A stretch of 5,862 bases of DNA from Shewanella sp. (GTDB lineage Bacteria; Pseudomonadota; Gammaproteobacteria; Enterobacterales; Shewanellaceae): NCBI GenBank assembly GCA_004195335.1, contig SDWK01000186.1, positions 1 through 5,862 on the forward strand. Direction: 5' to 3'. Both the position numbers and the translations under genes were made by a program. Positions 1-5,295 of this stretch are shown one piece after another (position 1 is the stretch's first letter; every line of letters begins with the position of its first letter). The notes beneath the pieces were generated by a model that had not been told where the DNA came from, ran no database searches, and was given only the letters and a program-made list of their open reading frames with translations.

Positions 1-19
1 AGATGTGTATAAGAGACAG
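1..19 (+). other. Tn5 mosaic end / Nextera sequencing adapter remnant (artefact)
   Basis: The first 19 bases read AGATGTGTATAAGAGACAG, identical to the Tn5 transposase mosaic end used in Nextera tagmentation libraries. It sits exactly at the left edge, as expected of untrimmed adapter carried into an assembly, not of a resident transposon: no transposase gene follows. Any reading frame that starts inside it (for example the tell-tale peptide start MYKRQ) is artificial. Genomic sequence should be counted from about position 20. Confidence 0.96.
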
Positions 20-192
20 CTATTATTAATATCCATTTTGGGATTGTCTACGAAGGTGAGTGTTATAGTTTCGAGCTCAACAGCCACACCGTTGCCCTCC
101 ACCGAAAATGAGGGGGAAATCAAGAGCAGTTATAAAATTGCGGTGAGAGGGAGGTTTTCTTTTAGCACAAAGATACGCTTAGGCGGTGATAG
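20..192. other. Contig-edge sequence, no recognisable gene
   Basis: This edge lies between the adapter and the hpf terminator. Two short frames run into the edge and could be gene ends. One is a plus-strand tail of about 30 codons stopping at TGA 109-111 (ending ...SHTVALHRK). The other is a minus-strand frame of about 37 codons, open from roughly 140 to the edge. Neither has a recognisable motif, and both are cut by the adapter, so no gene is called. A plus-strand gene ending here would be convergent with hpf and could share the terminator at 193-219. Confidence 0.4.
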
Positions 193-219
193 AAAAAACC
201 ACCGAATGTTCGGTGGTTT
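193..219 (-). terminator. Rho-independent terminator of hpf
   Basis: An 11-bp perfect inverted repeat, AAACCACCGAA at 196-206 against TTCGGTGGTTT at 209-219, folds with a very short loop; in practice the inner A-T pairs open to give a 4-base loop. Read on the minus strand it is followed by a run of six T (plus-strand A at 193-198), the classic intrinsic-terminator layout. It lies about 66 bases beyond the hpf stop. On the plus strand the trailing T-rich stretch is looser (TTTGTTAACTTTT), so weak bidirectional function is possible. Confidence 0.85.
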
Positions 220-285
220 GTTAACTTTTACATCAAGGATGCATCAGGCTCTCAGCCTTCGCTGCTAAAAGCTAATCTCGTCAAT

Positions 286-642
286 TTAGACAAGTTTCAT
301 CTCTTGAATGATCTCATGAGCAATCTCAGGAGTCGTACTTACAGGCTTCTCATGAAGATCCGCTTTTAGCTGACCTTTTCTATGCTTAAGCGCTGCATCA
401 AGCTTCTTAGCCGCAGCTGCAATGGCCGGAAACATCACATCATTACAGCCCGATGCAGAAATTCGACTACCTTCATAATTTGTACGCAGCTCAACCTGAT
501 ACTCGCCATGCTCCTTAGAGATAATGACATCTAGCGAGATTAATGTAGGGAAATGAGTGGCGATTTTGGAAAACTTTTCGTTCACATGCTCTTTGATTGA
601 ATCGGTAACATCGACGTGGTGACCAGAAAGATTTATTTTCAT
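286..642 (-). CDS. hpf: Ribosome hibernation promoting factor, HPF/YfiA family (short form)
   Basis: This 118-residue cytoplasmic protein has the one-domain HPF/YfiA fold. Members bind the 30S decoding centre in stationary phase or stress and either promote 100S ribosome dimers (HPF) or hold 70S ribosomes inactive (YfiA/RaiA). Visible features are MKINLSGHHVDVTDSIKEHV at the N-terminus (beta1 and alpha1), strands near 35-43, 47-54 and 58-65, the ISASG turn at 61-65, and a basic helix about 72-92 with AAAKKLDAALKHRKGQLK, the typical rRNA-contacting surface. The tail after residue 92 is longer than in E. coli HPF (95 residues) and close to RaiA (113), so the HPF-versus-YfiA choice is open. It lacks the extra C-terminal dimerisation domain of long HPF. 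The ATG is preceded by AAGGA at good spacing. It stands alone, with its own terminator at 193-219. Confidence 0.93.
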   Translation of the reverse strand: MKINLSGHHVDVTDSIKEHVNEKFSKIATHFPTLISLDVIISKEHGEYQVELRTNYEGSRISASGCNDVMFPAIAAAAKKLDAALKHRKGQLKADLHEKPVSTTPEIAHEIIQEMKLV

Positions 643-710
643 AGGTTTTCCTTTTAAGAATTACTTCAATAATAGAACTTGGGGCTGGCGGATGAAAACA
701 CAAGGGGCCA

Positions 711-727
711 TGTAAAATATATTTACA
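711..727. promoter_or_regulatory. Inverted repeat TGTAAA-N5-TTTACA upstream of hpf
   Basis: Perfect 6-bp arms (711-716 and 722-727) flank ATATA, 68 bases upstream of the hpf start. The arms match the TyrR/PhhR half sites, but the known TyrR box has a 6-base gap and here it is 5, so that assignment is doubtful. The dyad could also belong to another dimeric regulator, or simply be the AT-rich core of the hpf promoter. No convincing -35/-10 pair was found around it. Confidence 0.35.
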
Positions 728-966
728 CTACTCATTTTCCCCTACAATTCTCTCGTGCTTTCCGACTCAACCAGACTGATACGAGCTCTGTATCCATTCT
801 AACTATTACAAATACTTTTGAACTAACCAACACGAGTTCCCCACACTGTGTCCTCAATAAGTACTTTCAAACTAGTTGTATTAATATGTACTCCTCATAT
901 TTCATAAAAGCAAGTAACGACTATATTCAATGTCCAAAATTAAGACAAATCTAAGTTAAACGTTAT

Positions 967-991
967 AAAAAGCATCAAATTGATGCTTTTT
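967..991. terminator. Symmetric rho-independent terminator without an assigned gene
   Basis: AAAAAGCATCA (967-977) and TGATGCTTTTT (981-991) form an 11-bp perfect stem with a 3-base AAT loop. A run of T follows the GC-containing core on both strands, so it can work in either direction. No protein gene ends nearby on either strand: hpf points away from it and the iron operon starts 300 bases later. It either closes a small non-coding transcript from 730-966 (plus) or 992-1190 (minus), or is a relic of a lost gene. Confidence 0.7.
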
Positions 992-1071
992 CATTACTCA
1001 AATAACCCATAAATGTGGGGGTACCCACTAAGCATATGCTAAAAAACTGCAACTTGAAGCAGAAGAGCTCC

Positions 1072-1085
1072 GTTTATCGATAAAC
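1072..1085. repeat. 14-bp perfect palindrome GTTTATCGATAAAC
   Basis: GTTTATCGATAAAC equals its own reverse complement over all 14 bases, centred on ATCGAT. It lies about 140 bases upstream of the predicted iron-operon promoter. Perfect dyads of this size can be operators for dimeric repressors, but the motif is not one I recognise and there is no second copy in the window. Confidence 0.45.
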
Positions 1086-1184
1086 ATCTACTCCCCATTC
1101 AAATAAAACACCGGATTTTCACTCTTGAGGCTATAAACAGATCAAATGACCAAGTACTTATAGCTGCAATCTTTACAAATTAAA

Positions 1185-1206
1185 TGCGAATGAAAACAGT
1201 TATCAT
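1185..1206. promoter_or_regulatory. Probable Fur box of the iron operon
   Basis: TGAAAACAGTTATCA at 1191-1205 matches 11 of 15 positions of the 7-1-7 Fur consensus TGATAATGATTATCA, with the right half site (TTATCA) perfect. Bases 1190-1206 form an inverted repeat with 7 of 8 pairs. A weaker left half (TGCGAAT, 1185-1191) sits 6 bp earlier, the offset seen in overlapping Fur arrays. The site covers the predicted -35 element, so Fe-Fur would block transcription in iron-replete cells. The iron-related operon downstream supports this reading. Confidence 0.65.
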
Positions 1207-1228
1207 CTAGATGGTATTGAGGTAGAAT
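1200..1228 (+). promoter_or_regulatory. Predicted sigma-70 promoter of the DUF3649-PepSY-DUF3325 operon
   Basis: TTATCA (1200-1205, four of six matches to TTGACA) is followed after exactly 17 bases by TAGAAT (1223-1228, five of six matches to TATAAT). Transcription would begin near 1235 and give a leader of about 53 bases before the GTG start at 1288. The overlap of the -35 with the Fur box makes a coherent repressible promoter. This is inferred from sequence only. Confidence 0.55.
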
Positions 1229-1287
1229 CACACCAGTTTTGACCAGAACAACACAGGCAGCAGCCTTTTCACCAGGAACACATCACT

Positions 1288-1587
1288 GTGGTATTACCAA
1301 ATTTAAACTGGCGAGCATTTATCGGCTCGCAATCTATCAACATTGTGTCTCGCTGCTTTGCAGCCATTTTTGCAGGTTACTTAGTCGCGGCTACCGCCTG
1401 TGGCTTATTGGCTCTCATCATCCCTTTGCCCACAGCCCAAAGCACGCTGACCGCAATGATGCTCTCATTTAGCTTTTATGCTGCTGCGGCTATATGGGCC
1501 TTTAGTGTCAAGACAAGCGGGCAAGCCTGGCGGGATCTATTGTGTATCAGCGCCATTCTTTACATCTTTATTTTTTGGGTAAAATAA
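1288..1587 (+). CDS. DUF3649-family small inner-membrane protein, iron operon
   Basis: This 99-residue hydrophobic protein has about three membrane segments (roughly residues 22-46, 53-73 and 81-97) and an Asn/Arg-containing N-terminus (MVLPNLNWRAFIGSQSIN). Length, layout and position directly before a PepSY-TM gene fit the DUF3649 family, which recurs in siderophore-uptake loci; its biochemical role is unknown. The start is GTG: AGGAA at 1274-1278 lies 9 bases before it, and no ATG in frame gives a better fit. The stop is only 3 bases from the next gene, so the two are co-transcribed and probably translationally coupled. It likely assists or partners the PepSY membrane protein; that role is inference from conserved neighbourhood. 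Confidence 0.8.
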   Translation: MVLPNLNWRAFIGSQSINIVSRCFAAIFAGYLVAATACGLLALIIPLPTAQSTLTAMMLSFSFYAAAAIWAFSVKTSGQAWRDLLCISAILYIFIFWVK

Positions 1588-1590
1588 GCA

Positions 1591-3261
1591 ATGAAAGAAA
1601 GCTTTTTTCGTTCTATGACCTGGTTACATACCTGGGTTGGACTACTGGTATGTTGGATACTTTTATTGGTTTTCTTTGCTGGTACTGCCAGCTACTACCG
1701 CTATGAGATATCCCTCTGGACCAAGCCGGAAATTCACCGTGATGTTTTACAGGCCTATCAAACGGAAAAACTGAATCAACAGCTCCGCCAAGGGCAAGCA
1801 TATTTATCAGAACACGCGCCAAAGGCAATAGACTGGCGCATAAACTTTCCTACCGAACGAAAACCGTATCTCAGCTATGGCTGGCAAACACAACCCAAAC
1901 CCGGCGAACGAAGGGGTCAGTTTATCGAGCATATAGCCCATACAGATAGTCAGGATATGGTTACCGACGTGCGTGATTCACGCGGTGGAAACTTCTTCTA
2001 TCGATTGCACTTCGATCTCCACTACATGCCAGCAATAGTCGCTCGATGGATTGTCGGTTTTTGCACTATGTTCATGTTATTGGCTCTGATCAGTGGCATT
2101 GTCATCCATAAGCGTATCTTCAAAGATTTTTTCAGTTTCAGACGCAACAAGGGTGGACGTTCCTGGTTAGATGCCCACAATGTCAGCTCGGTGCTCGCAC
2201 TGCCCTACCATCTGATGATCACTTATACCGGCTTAATCACTCTTATGTTGATGTATATGCCATGGGGGGTGTTAACTGCCTTTGATGGAGACGTTCGTGC
2301 TTTTCGCGCCGAAGTGAAACCCGGCAGAGAGCAAGTTGCAGCTTCGGGTACCCTTGCGCCATTAATTCAGCTCAATTCATTGCTGCCCGCCGTGAAGGAA
2401 AATTGGGGAGATACGCCGATTAAACAAGTGGTGATCACCAATATCAATGATAAGAATAGTCGGGTAAGTTTCTATACAAATACTCAGCAGTCAGTGACAG
2501 ACTTACGTATACCTCTGGTATTCAGTGGCGTATCCGGTGAGCAGTTGAGTCATGCCTCCGATACCCCCTCGGCAGCTCATGCCACCCATGACACGTTAAT
2601 GTCTCTACACACTGCGCGTTTTGCCGAACCCGTTTTAAGGTTCTTTTTCTTTATTTGCGGTTTCATGGGCTGCGCCATGATAGCAACGGGCACACTTTTA
2701 TGGGCGACGAAGATCCGCCAGAAACAACAAACAAAAATCAAACAAGGTAACAATCCAAGCATAGGCTTGCGTATAGTCGAAGGGCTTAACCTGACTTTTA
2801 TTGCAGGGTTACCTCTGGCGACATCGGCATTTTTTTACGCCAATCGCCTCTTACCAGTAGAGATGACTAATCGGGCTCAATGGGAAGTTAACAGCTTCTT
2901 TATCACCCTTAGCTTAGTCGGATTGTTAGCTTGTTTTAATCGCACTCTGATTAGTTGGCGTTGGGTGCTAACTCTTGGTGCACTTGGGTTTATTAGCATT
3001 CCATTGCTCAACGCCTTAACCTCACCTAGCCATATTTTCGACAATATTGTCAGCGGGCAGTGGACCTTAGTTGGTTTCGATCTGATATGTGTACTCTTGG
3101 GGGCTGCCCTCTTGTTTGGCGCATCCACAATTGCACAAAAAATTTCGCTATCGATTAATGATAGGCCATCAGGAAAAGCACTATGCGCTAGCAGCAAACA
3201 AACCCGTGCAGCCGATGCTTCACAAGCTAAAGCAGCTCAGTCAATCAAGGGAGGTGCTTAA
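1591..3261 (+). CDS. PepSY-associated TM protein, putative ferric-siderophore reductase
   Basis: This 556-residue inner-membrane protein belongs to the PepSY_TM family, whose studied members (FoxB, FpvG, PiuB types) reduce or release iron from imported ferric-siderophores. The N-terminal helix (about 11-33) carries the family opening WLHTWVGLLVCW. A periplasmic loop follows to about 145, then helices near 148-172 and 200-224, a second periplasmic PepSY-like region about 235-345, a helix at 346-371, and a C-terminal block of four further helices (about 401-418, 435-450, 458-474, 490-512). Histidines at the membrane edges (H13, H140 and H144 in RLHFDLHYMP, H173, H196, H207, H340) are candidates for haem ligands, as in family members with haem. 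The last 35 residues are a polar, Ala/Lys-rich cytoplasmic tail. No clear Shine-Dalgarno precedes the ATG; coupling to the upstream gene, 3 bases away, is likely. No frame damage is seen. Confidence 0.88.
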   Translation: MKESFFRSMTWLHTWVGLLVCWILLLVFFAGTASYYRYEISLWTKPEIHRDVLQAYQTEKLNQQLRQGQAYLSEHAPKAIDWRINFPTERKPYLSYGWQTQPKPGERRGQFIEHIAHTDSQDMVTDVRDSRGGNFFYRLHFDLHYMPAIVARWIVGFCTMFMLLALISGIVIHKRIFKDFFSFRRNKGGRSWLDAHNVSSVLALPYHLMITYTGLITLMLMYMPWGVLTAFDGDVRAFRAEVKPGREQVAASGTLAPLIQLNSLLPAVKENWGDTPIKQVVITNINDKNSRVSFYTNTQQSVTDLRIPLVFSGVSGEQLSHASDTPSAAHATHDTLMSLHTARFAEPVLRFFFFICGFMGCAMIATGTLLWATKIRQKQQTKIKQGNNPSIGLRIVEGLNLTFIAGLPLATSAFFYANRLLPVEMTNRAQWEVNSFFITLSLVGLLACFNRTLISWRWVLTLGALGFISIPLLNALTSPSHIFDNIVSGQWTLVGFDLICVLLGAALLFGASTIAQKISLSINDRPSGKALCASSKQTRAADASQAKAAQSIKGGA

Positions 3262-3265
3262 CATC

Positions 3266-3607
3266 ATGATCTCTAACGCTATGACTCTAAGTTTACTTAA
3301 CTTTAGTTATCTCGCATTCGGCAGCTTGTCTTTAGCCATGTTTTCTCACTTTCGCGGTGCTTTTAAGCGTTCACCAAGCCCGATTCAAAGCAGATTATTC
3401 TATTGGTTTGGCTGGGGAGTACTCGCCATAAGTTATTATATCGGCATCCTTTACCAAGGTTTTGCCTATGGCAGCATACTATTTACCGGACTGTTATCGT
3501 TTGCGGGACTATTAGTGATCTTAACCTTAAGCTACCGCGCTCATCACCTGCCCCACTTAATGGCAGCTTCAGGAGTCCTTGGTGCCTTACTGCTGCTGTT
3601 CACTTAA
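3266..3607 (+). CDS. DUF3325-family small inner-membrane protein, iron operon
   Basis: This 113-residue protein has four predicted membrane helices (about 6-27, 44-62, 67-90, 95-112) and the short motif WFGWGVL near 47-53, fitting DUF3325, the usual companion of PepSY-TM and DUF3649 genes in iron-acquisition loci. The frame is open further upstream inside the PepSY gene, but ATG 3266 is preferred. It gives the family length, begins 4 bases after the upstream stop, and follows GGGAGGT (3249-3255), a strong ribosome binding site embedded in the end of the previous gene. A second ATG 15 bases on (MTLSLL) is possible. Function is unknown; a helper subunit of the reductase is a reasonable guess. 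Confidence 0.82.
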   Translation: MISNAMTLSLLNFSYLAFGSLSLAMFSHFRGAFKRSPSPIQSRLFYWFGWGVLAISYYIGILYQGFAYGSILFTGLLSFAGLLVILTLSYRAHHLPHLMAASGVLGALLLLFT

Positions 3608-3617
3608 AATGGAGTAA

Positions 3618-3636
3618 AGCCGCGGAGGAAGCGGCT
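3618..3636 (+). terminator. Weak hairpin after the iron operon
   Basis: AGCCGC (3618-3623) pairs with GCGGCT (3631-3636) around a 7-base purine loop, starting 10 bases after the DUF3325 stop. No T-run follows, so it is not a canonical intrinsic terminator. It may stabilise the 3' end or mark a Rho-dependent end; some read-through into the next gene is possible. Confidence 0.3.
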
Positions 3637-3681
3637 GAGCTATTTGAGCAAATTGCTACAATTTGACGATTTTTCAATCAA

Positions 3682-3713
3682 ATTCAGCCTGCATTCAGCT
3701 TCACCATTATAAA
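3682..3713 (+). promoter_or_regulatory. Activator-type promoter: ATTCAGC direct repeat plus -10
   Basis: ATTCAGC occurs at 3682-3688 and again at 3693-3699, an 11-bp period (7 conserved plus 4 spacer bases, one helical turn). A good -10, TATAAA (3708-3713), follows 8 bases later, and no -35 hexamer exists where one is needed because the repeat occupies that place. This matches the architecture of OmpR/PhoB-family response-regulator promoters, where tandem-bound activator replaces the -35 contact. The repeat is not the PhoB sequence itself, and the regulator is unknown. Transcription would start near 3720, giving a leader of about 27 bases. Confidence 0.5.
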
Positions 3714-3746
3714 ATGACACCTTACTATCATTTTTATGAGGCTGAG

Positions 3747-4223
3747 ATGCAGATTAATTCAACGTCCCAAAACACGAGCCTAGACACACAGGCTATAGCA
3801 TCGAAGCAAGCGGCACAGAACACCACTCAATCTAAGACTGGCTCTAACCTCATAGCGACTTCGCAATCGTCGAATAGTGATAATGTGACAATTTCAATAC
3901 AAGCAACAGAGCTTTCATCTAAGGCTCAGTCAAATTCGAAAGAAGCAGACACACTGCCCGCAAAACCAGCCCTGCCCAATGAGGGAGAGAAAGTTGAAAA
4001 CTATGTCGAATATCGAAAAGCCAAGGCACAGTATCAGATCTACTCAGACATGGCCGGAATAGCGACAGGCAACAGCAAGGGCATGTCGGCATCGACTGCC
4101 TATTACCTGTCAAATAACGATGAGGCACGTGCCGCAGTCGTAGACAGTAAGGCACAGCAGCAACAGGTTTCAGCCATGCAATCCTACGCAAAAACCACTC
4201 AAGACATCGATGGCTGGTACTAG
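3747..4223 (+). CDS. Uncharacterised soluble protein, Ser/Thr/Gln-rich N-terminus
   Basis: I do not recognise this 158-residue protein. It has no signal peptide and no membrane segment. Residues 1-75 are low-complexity, rich in Ser, Thr, Gln, Asn and Ala, with one ordered-looking patch, DNVTISIQATELSSKAQS (45-62), a pattern also seen in small flagellum-associated and anti-sigma-like proteins but too weak to name. Residues 80-158 look helical and folded (VENYVEYRKAKAQYQIYSDM, then a Gly/Ser/Ala turn, QQQQ at 137-140, ending DIDGWY). The chosen ATG has GAGG at 3738-3741, 5 bases upstream; a longer frame from TTG 3663 would run through the promoter elements and is rejected. It is a single gene with its own activator-type promoter and a strong terminator 35 bases after the stop, so expression is probably switched by a two-component system. 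Confidence 0.72.
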   Translation: MQINSTSQNTSLDTQAIASKQAAQNTTQSKTGSNLIATSQSSNSDNVTISIQATELSSKAQSNSKEADTLPAKPALPNEGEKVENYVEYRKAKAQYQIYSDMAGIATGNSKGMSASTAYYLSNNDEARAAVVDSKAQQQQVSAMQSYAKTTQDIDGWY

Positions 4224-4258
4224 GATTAGTACTGATTTCCTCAGGATACTAAATATTA

Positions 4259-4281
4259 AAACGCCGCTAATTGCGGCGTTT
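4259..4281. terminator. Strong bidirectional rho-independent terminator
   Basis: AAACGCCGC (4259-4267) pairs with GCGGCGTTT (4273-4281) around the loop TAATT. On the plus strand it ends in TTTATTGTT and closes the 158-residue gene. On the minus strand it ends in TTTTAATATTT and would stop transcripts coming from the S8 protease remnant. The remnant frame runs into the stem itself. Confidence 0.88.
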
Positions 4282-4474
4282 ATTGTTAAGGACAGTTCCT
4301 GCTCCAGCATGGCTTATCGTTACCACCAGAGCCCCAAAAAAAGTTCTGTTTAAAGACTCTGAAACATGGTTATAGAAAATTGCCGCACTTCCGCCACCTT
4401 GCAGGCTAACCAATAACTTATCAGCGAAAGAGGTATTAGCGCCACATGGGATTAAGCAAACATCCCCTACAACA

Positions 4475-4741
4475 TCATTACACTGTGAGTCTATAATCAT
4501 CGTTCGAGAACAACTTCCGACTCCCAAAGGGGAATAATCCATCCCTATGGCGTCATTACACTGTGAGTCTATAATCATCGTGCGAGAACAACTTCCGAGT
4601 CCCAAAGGGGAACCATCCATACAACTTCCGAGTCCCAAAGGGGAACCATCCATCCCTATGGCGTCATTACACTGTGAGTCTTTAATCATCGTTCGAGAAC
4701 GACTTCCGACTCCCAAAGGGGAATCATCCATCCCTATGGCG
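4475..4741 (-). repeat. Three in-frame 78-bp tandem repeats within the protease remnant
   Basis: Units start at 4475, 4553 and 4664, each beginning TCATTACACTGTGAGTCT; a fourth decays after TCAT at 4742. The unit is 78 bp, or 26 codons, and the middle copy is 111 bp because it contains an extra 33 bp. On the minus strand each unit encodes roughly DAIGMD-S-PLG-GS--SRTMI-DSQCN. Of the six or so variable sites between copies, only one (CGA/CGC, Arg) is silent; the others change I/K, C/R, V/L and Y/G/D. This is consistent with drift without purifying selection. The near identity points to recent expansion. Confidence 0.9.
4588..4653 (-). repeat. Exact 33-bp tandem duplication nested in the second unit
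   Basis: Bases 4588-4620 and 4621-4653 are identical over 33 bp (both start ACAACTTCCGAGTCCC). The length is 11 codons and adds a second MDGSPLGLGSC to the minus-strand frame. Absolute identity indicates a very recent slippage or unequal-recombination event, or an assembly artefact in a repeat. Confidence 0.93.
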
Positions 4742-5122
4742 TCATAACCAGCTACCACAACCGACGTCGTAGTAGCTAGTTTATATTCCATAGGAACGGA
4801 CGATAAAACGTTAACCCTAGGCTCATATTGACCACATCTCCAACTATGTCACCCGCGCCGTTCGCATCGAAGGTGAGCTATTATTCATCACTGCGCTGAT
4901 AGCCTGAATCGATGCTACGCCGCTCATATTGCTTGTATCACTATCGCTCAGTTGAGTGGTGTTGAGAAACGCGGAGGACGCGGTGCCAGATTCAAACTTG
5001 ACGATATAACGCGGATCCTGTGCGGCAAGGCCACCAGAAACAATAACTAAGCAGAGTAAACAGATCACAATCAATATTTTGGTAGAATTAGTCATGAGTC
5101 TCTCCTTAATTTTCCCCTGTAA

Positions 5123-5151
5123 CTTATAAGTATGGTTGCTAATCAATAGAA
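5123..5151 (-). promoter_or_regulatory. Possible promoter of the S8 protease remnant
   Basis: On the minus strand TATAAG (plus 5128-5123, inside the palindrome ACTTATAAGT at 5122-5131) is preceded after 17 bases by a poor -35, TTCTAT (plus 5151-5146). Transcription would start about 20 bases before the ATG, just ahead of the ribosome binding site AAGGAG. The -10 is acceptable and the -35 weak, so this is tentative. Confidence 0.3.
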
Positions 5152-5232
5152 AACCGCTTTAACAAGATAAAAGTCTACCCTCCATTTGCACTATGCCGTT
5201 TAGCTATAAGAAAACGCTCTCCTTCATCGAAG

Positions 5233-5259
5233 AATAAAACCAATAAAACCAATAAAACG
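5233..5259. repeat. Three tandem copies of a 9-bp unit AATAAAACC
   Basis: Copies lie at 5233-5241, 5242-5250 and 5251-5259, the last ending in G instead of C. They sit in the AT-rich gap between the S8 remnant and the SYLF gene terminator. This is probably simple slippage sequence; no function is evident. Confidence 0.7.
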
Positions 5260-5295
5260 TCATCAAAGTGCTGTTCGATAAAGGTTAACAAATTT

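Larger units (their letters stand above)
643..1184. other. Long intergenic region between hpf and the iron operon
   Basis: This stretch lies between divergent genes and is AT-rich, with no convincing protein gene. A 91-codon plus-strand frame (679-954) needs a TTG start, has no ribosome binding site and gives a Ser/Thr/Asn/Cys-rich product without motifs, so I do not call it. A 24-codon minus-strand frame (661-735) begins with ATG behind AGGGG just upstream of hpf and could at most be a leader peptide. Recognisable elements are the dyad at 711-727, the terminator at 967-991, a small GTGGG/CCCAC hairpin at 1015-1028, the palindrome AGCATATGCT at 1031-1040 and the 14-bp palindrome at 1072-1085. 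Confidence 0.6.
4267..5095 (-). pseudogene. Decayed secreted S8 (subtilisin-like) serine protease with PA domain
   Basis: Pieces of a subtilase appear in the right order but in three frames. Frame one (5095-4844, 83 codons) has an intact start with AAGGAG (5102-5107), a signal peptide (MTNSTKILIVICLLCLVIVS, cleavage near GLA-AQDP) and the start of an I9 propeptide (RYIVKFESG), then TAG. Frame two, at about 4853-4780, contains DVVNMSLG, the catalytic-domain motif of S8 proteases. Frame three (4791-4267, 174 codons) holds the tandem repeats and then a PA domain (CLIPCGANTSFADK, GGGSAAIFYNHVSESLN). The regions for the catalytic Asp and His, the oxyanion Asn and the GTSMA serine are all absent, as is everything after the PA piece. 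A functional relative would be several hundred residues longer. The intact front end suggests fairly recent decay, or a collapsed assembly. Confidence 0.75.

Noticed and set aside
1..19. Natural Tn5/IS50 end
   Set aside because: The sequence is the engineered mosaic end, sits exactly at base 1 and has no adjoining transposase or resistance gene.
5..268. 87-codon plus-strand frame at the left edge
   Set aside because: It starts with GTG inside the sequencing adapter, runs through the hpf terminator and has no recognisable motif.
679..954. 91-codon plus-strand frame in the hpf-iron operon gap
   Set aside because: It has a TTG start and no ribosome binding site, its composition is rich in Ser/Thr/Asn/Cys with no motifs, and it overlaps the hpf upstream region. 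It does end 12 bases before a terminator, so a non-coding transcript remains possible.
1239..1472. 77-codon plus-strand frame overlapping the DUF3649 gene
   Set aside because: It is a shadow frame of the well-supported 1288-1587 gene; no ribosome binding site and no family resemblance.
3089..3265. Long N-terminal extension of the DUF3325 gene
   Set aside because: It would overlap the PepSY gene by about 170 bases. ATG 3266 has a strong GGGAGGT upstream and gives the usual family length.
3663..3746. TTG-initiated 28-codon extension of the 158-residue protein
   Set aside because: It runs through the predicted direct repeat and -10 element; the ATG at 3747 has a well-placed GAGG.
4475..4741. 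CRISPR array
   Set aside because: The units are contiguous and near-identical over their whole 78 bp, coding in frame, with no alternating unique spacers and no cas genes nearby.
4547..4747. 66-codon plus-strand repeat protein
   Set aside because: It is the reverse-strand shadow of the in-frame tandem repeats of the S8 remnant; no ribosome binding site, and its ends are set only by the repeat.
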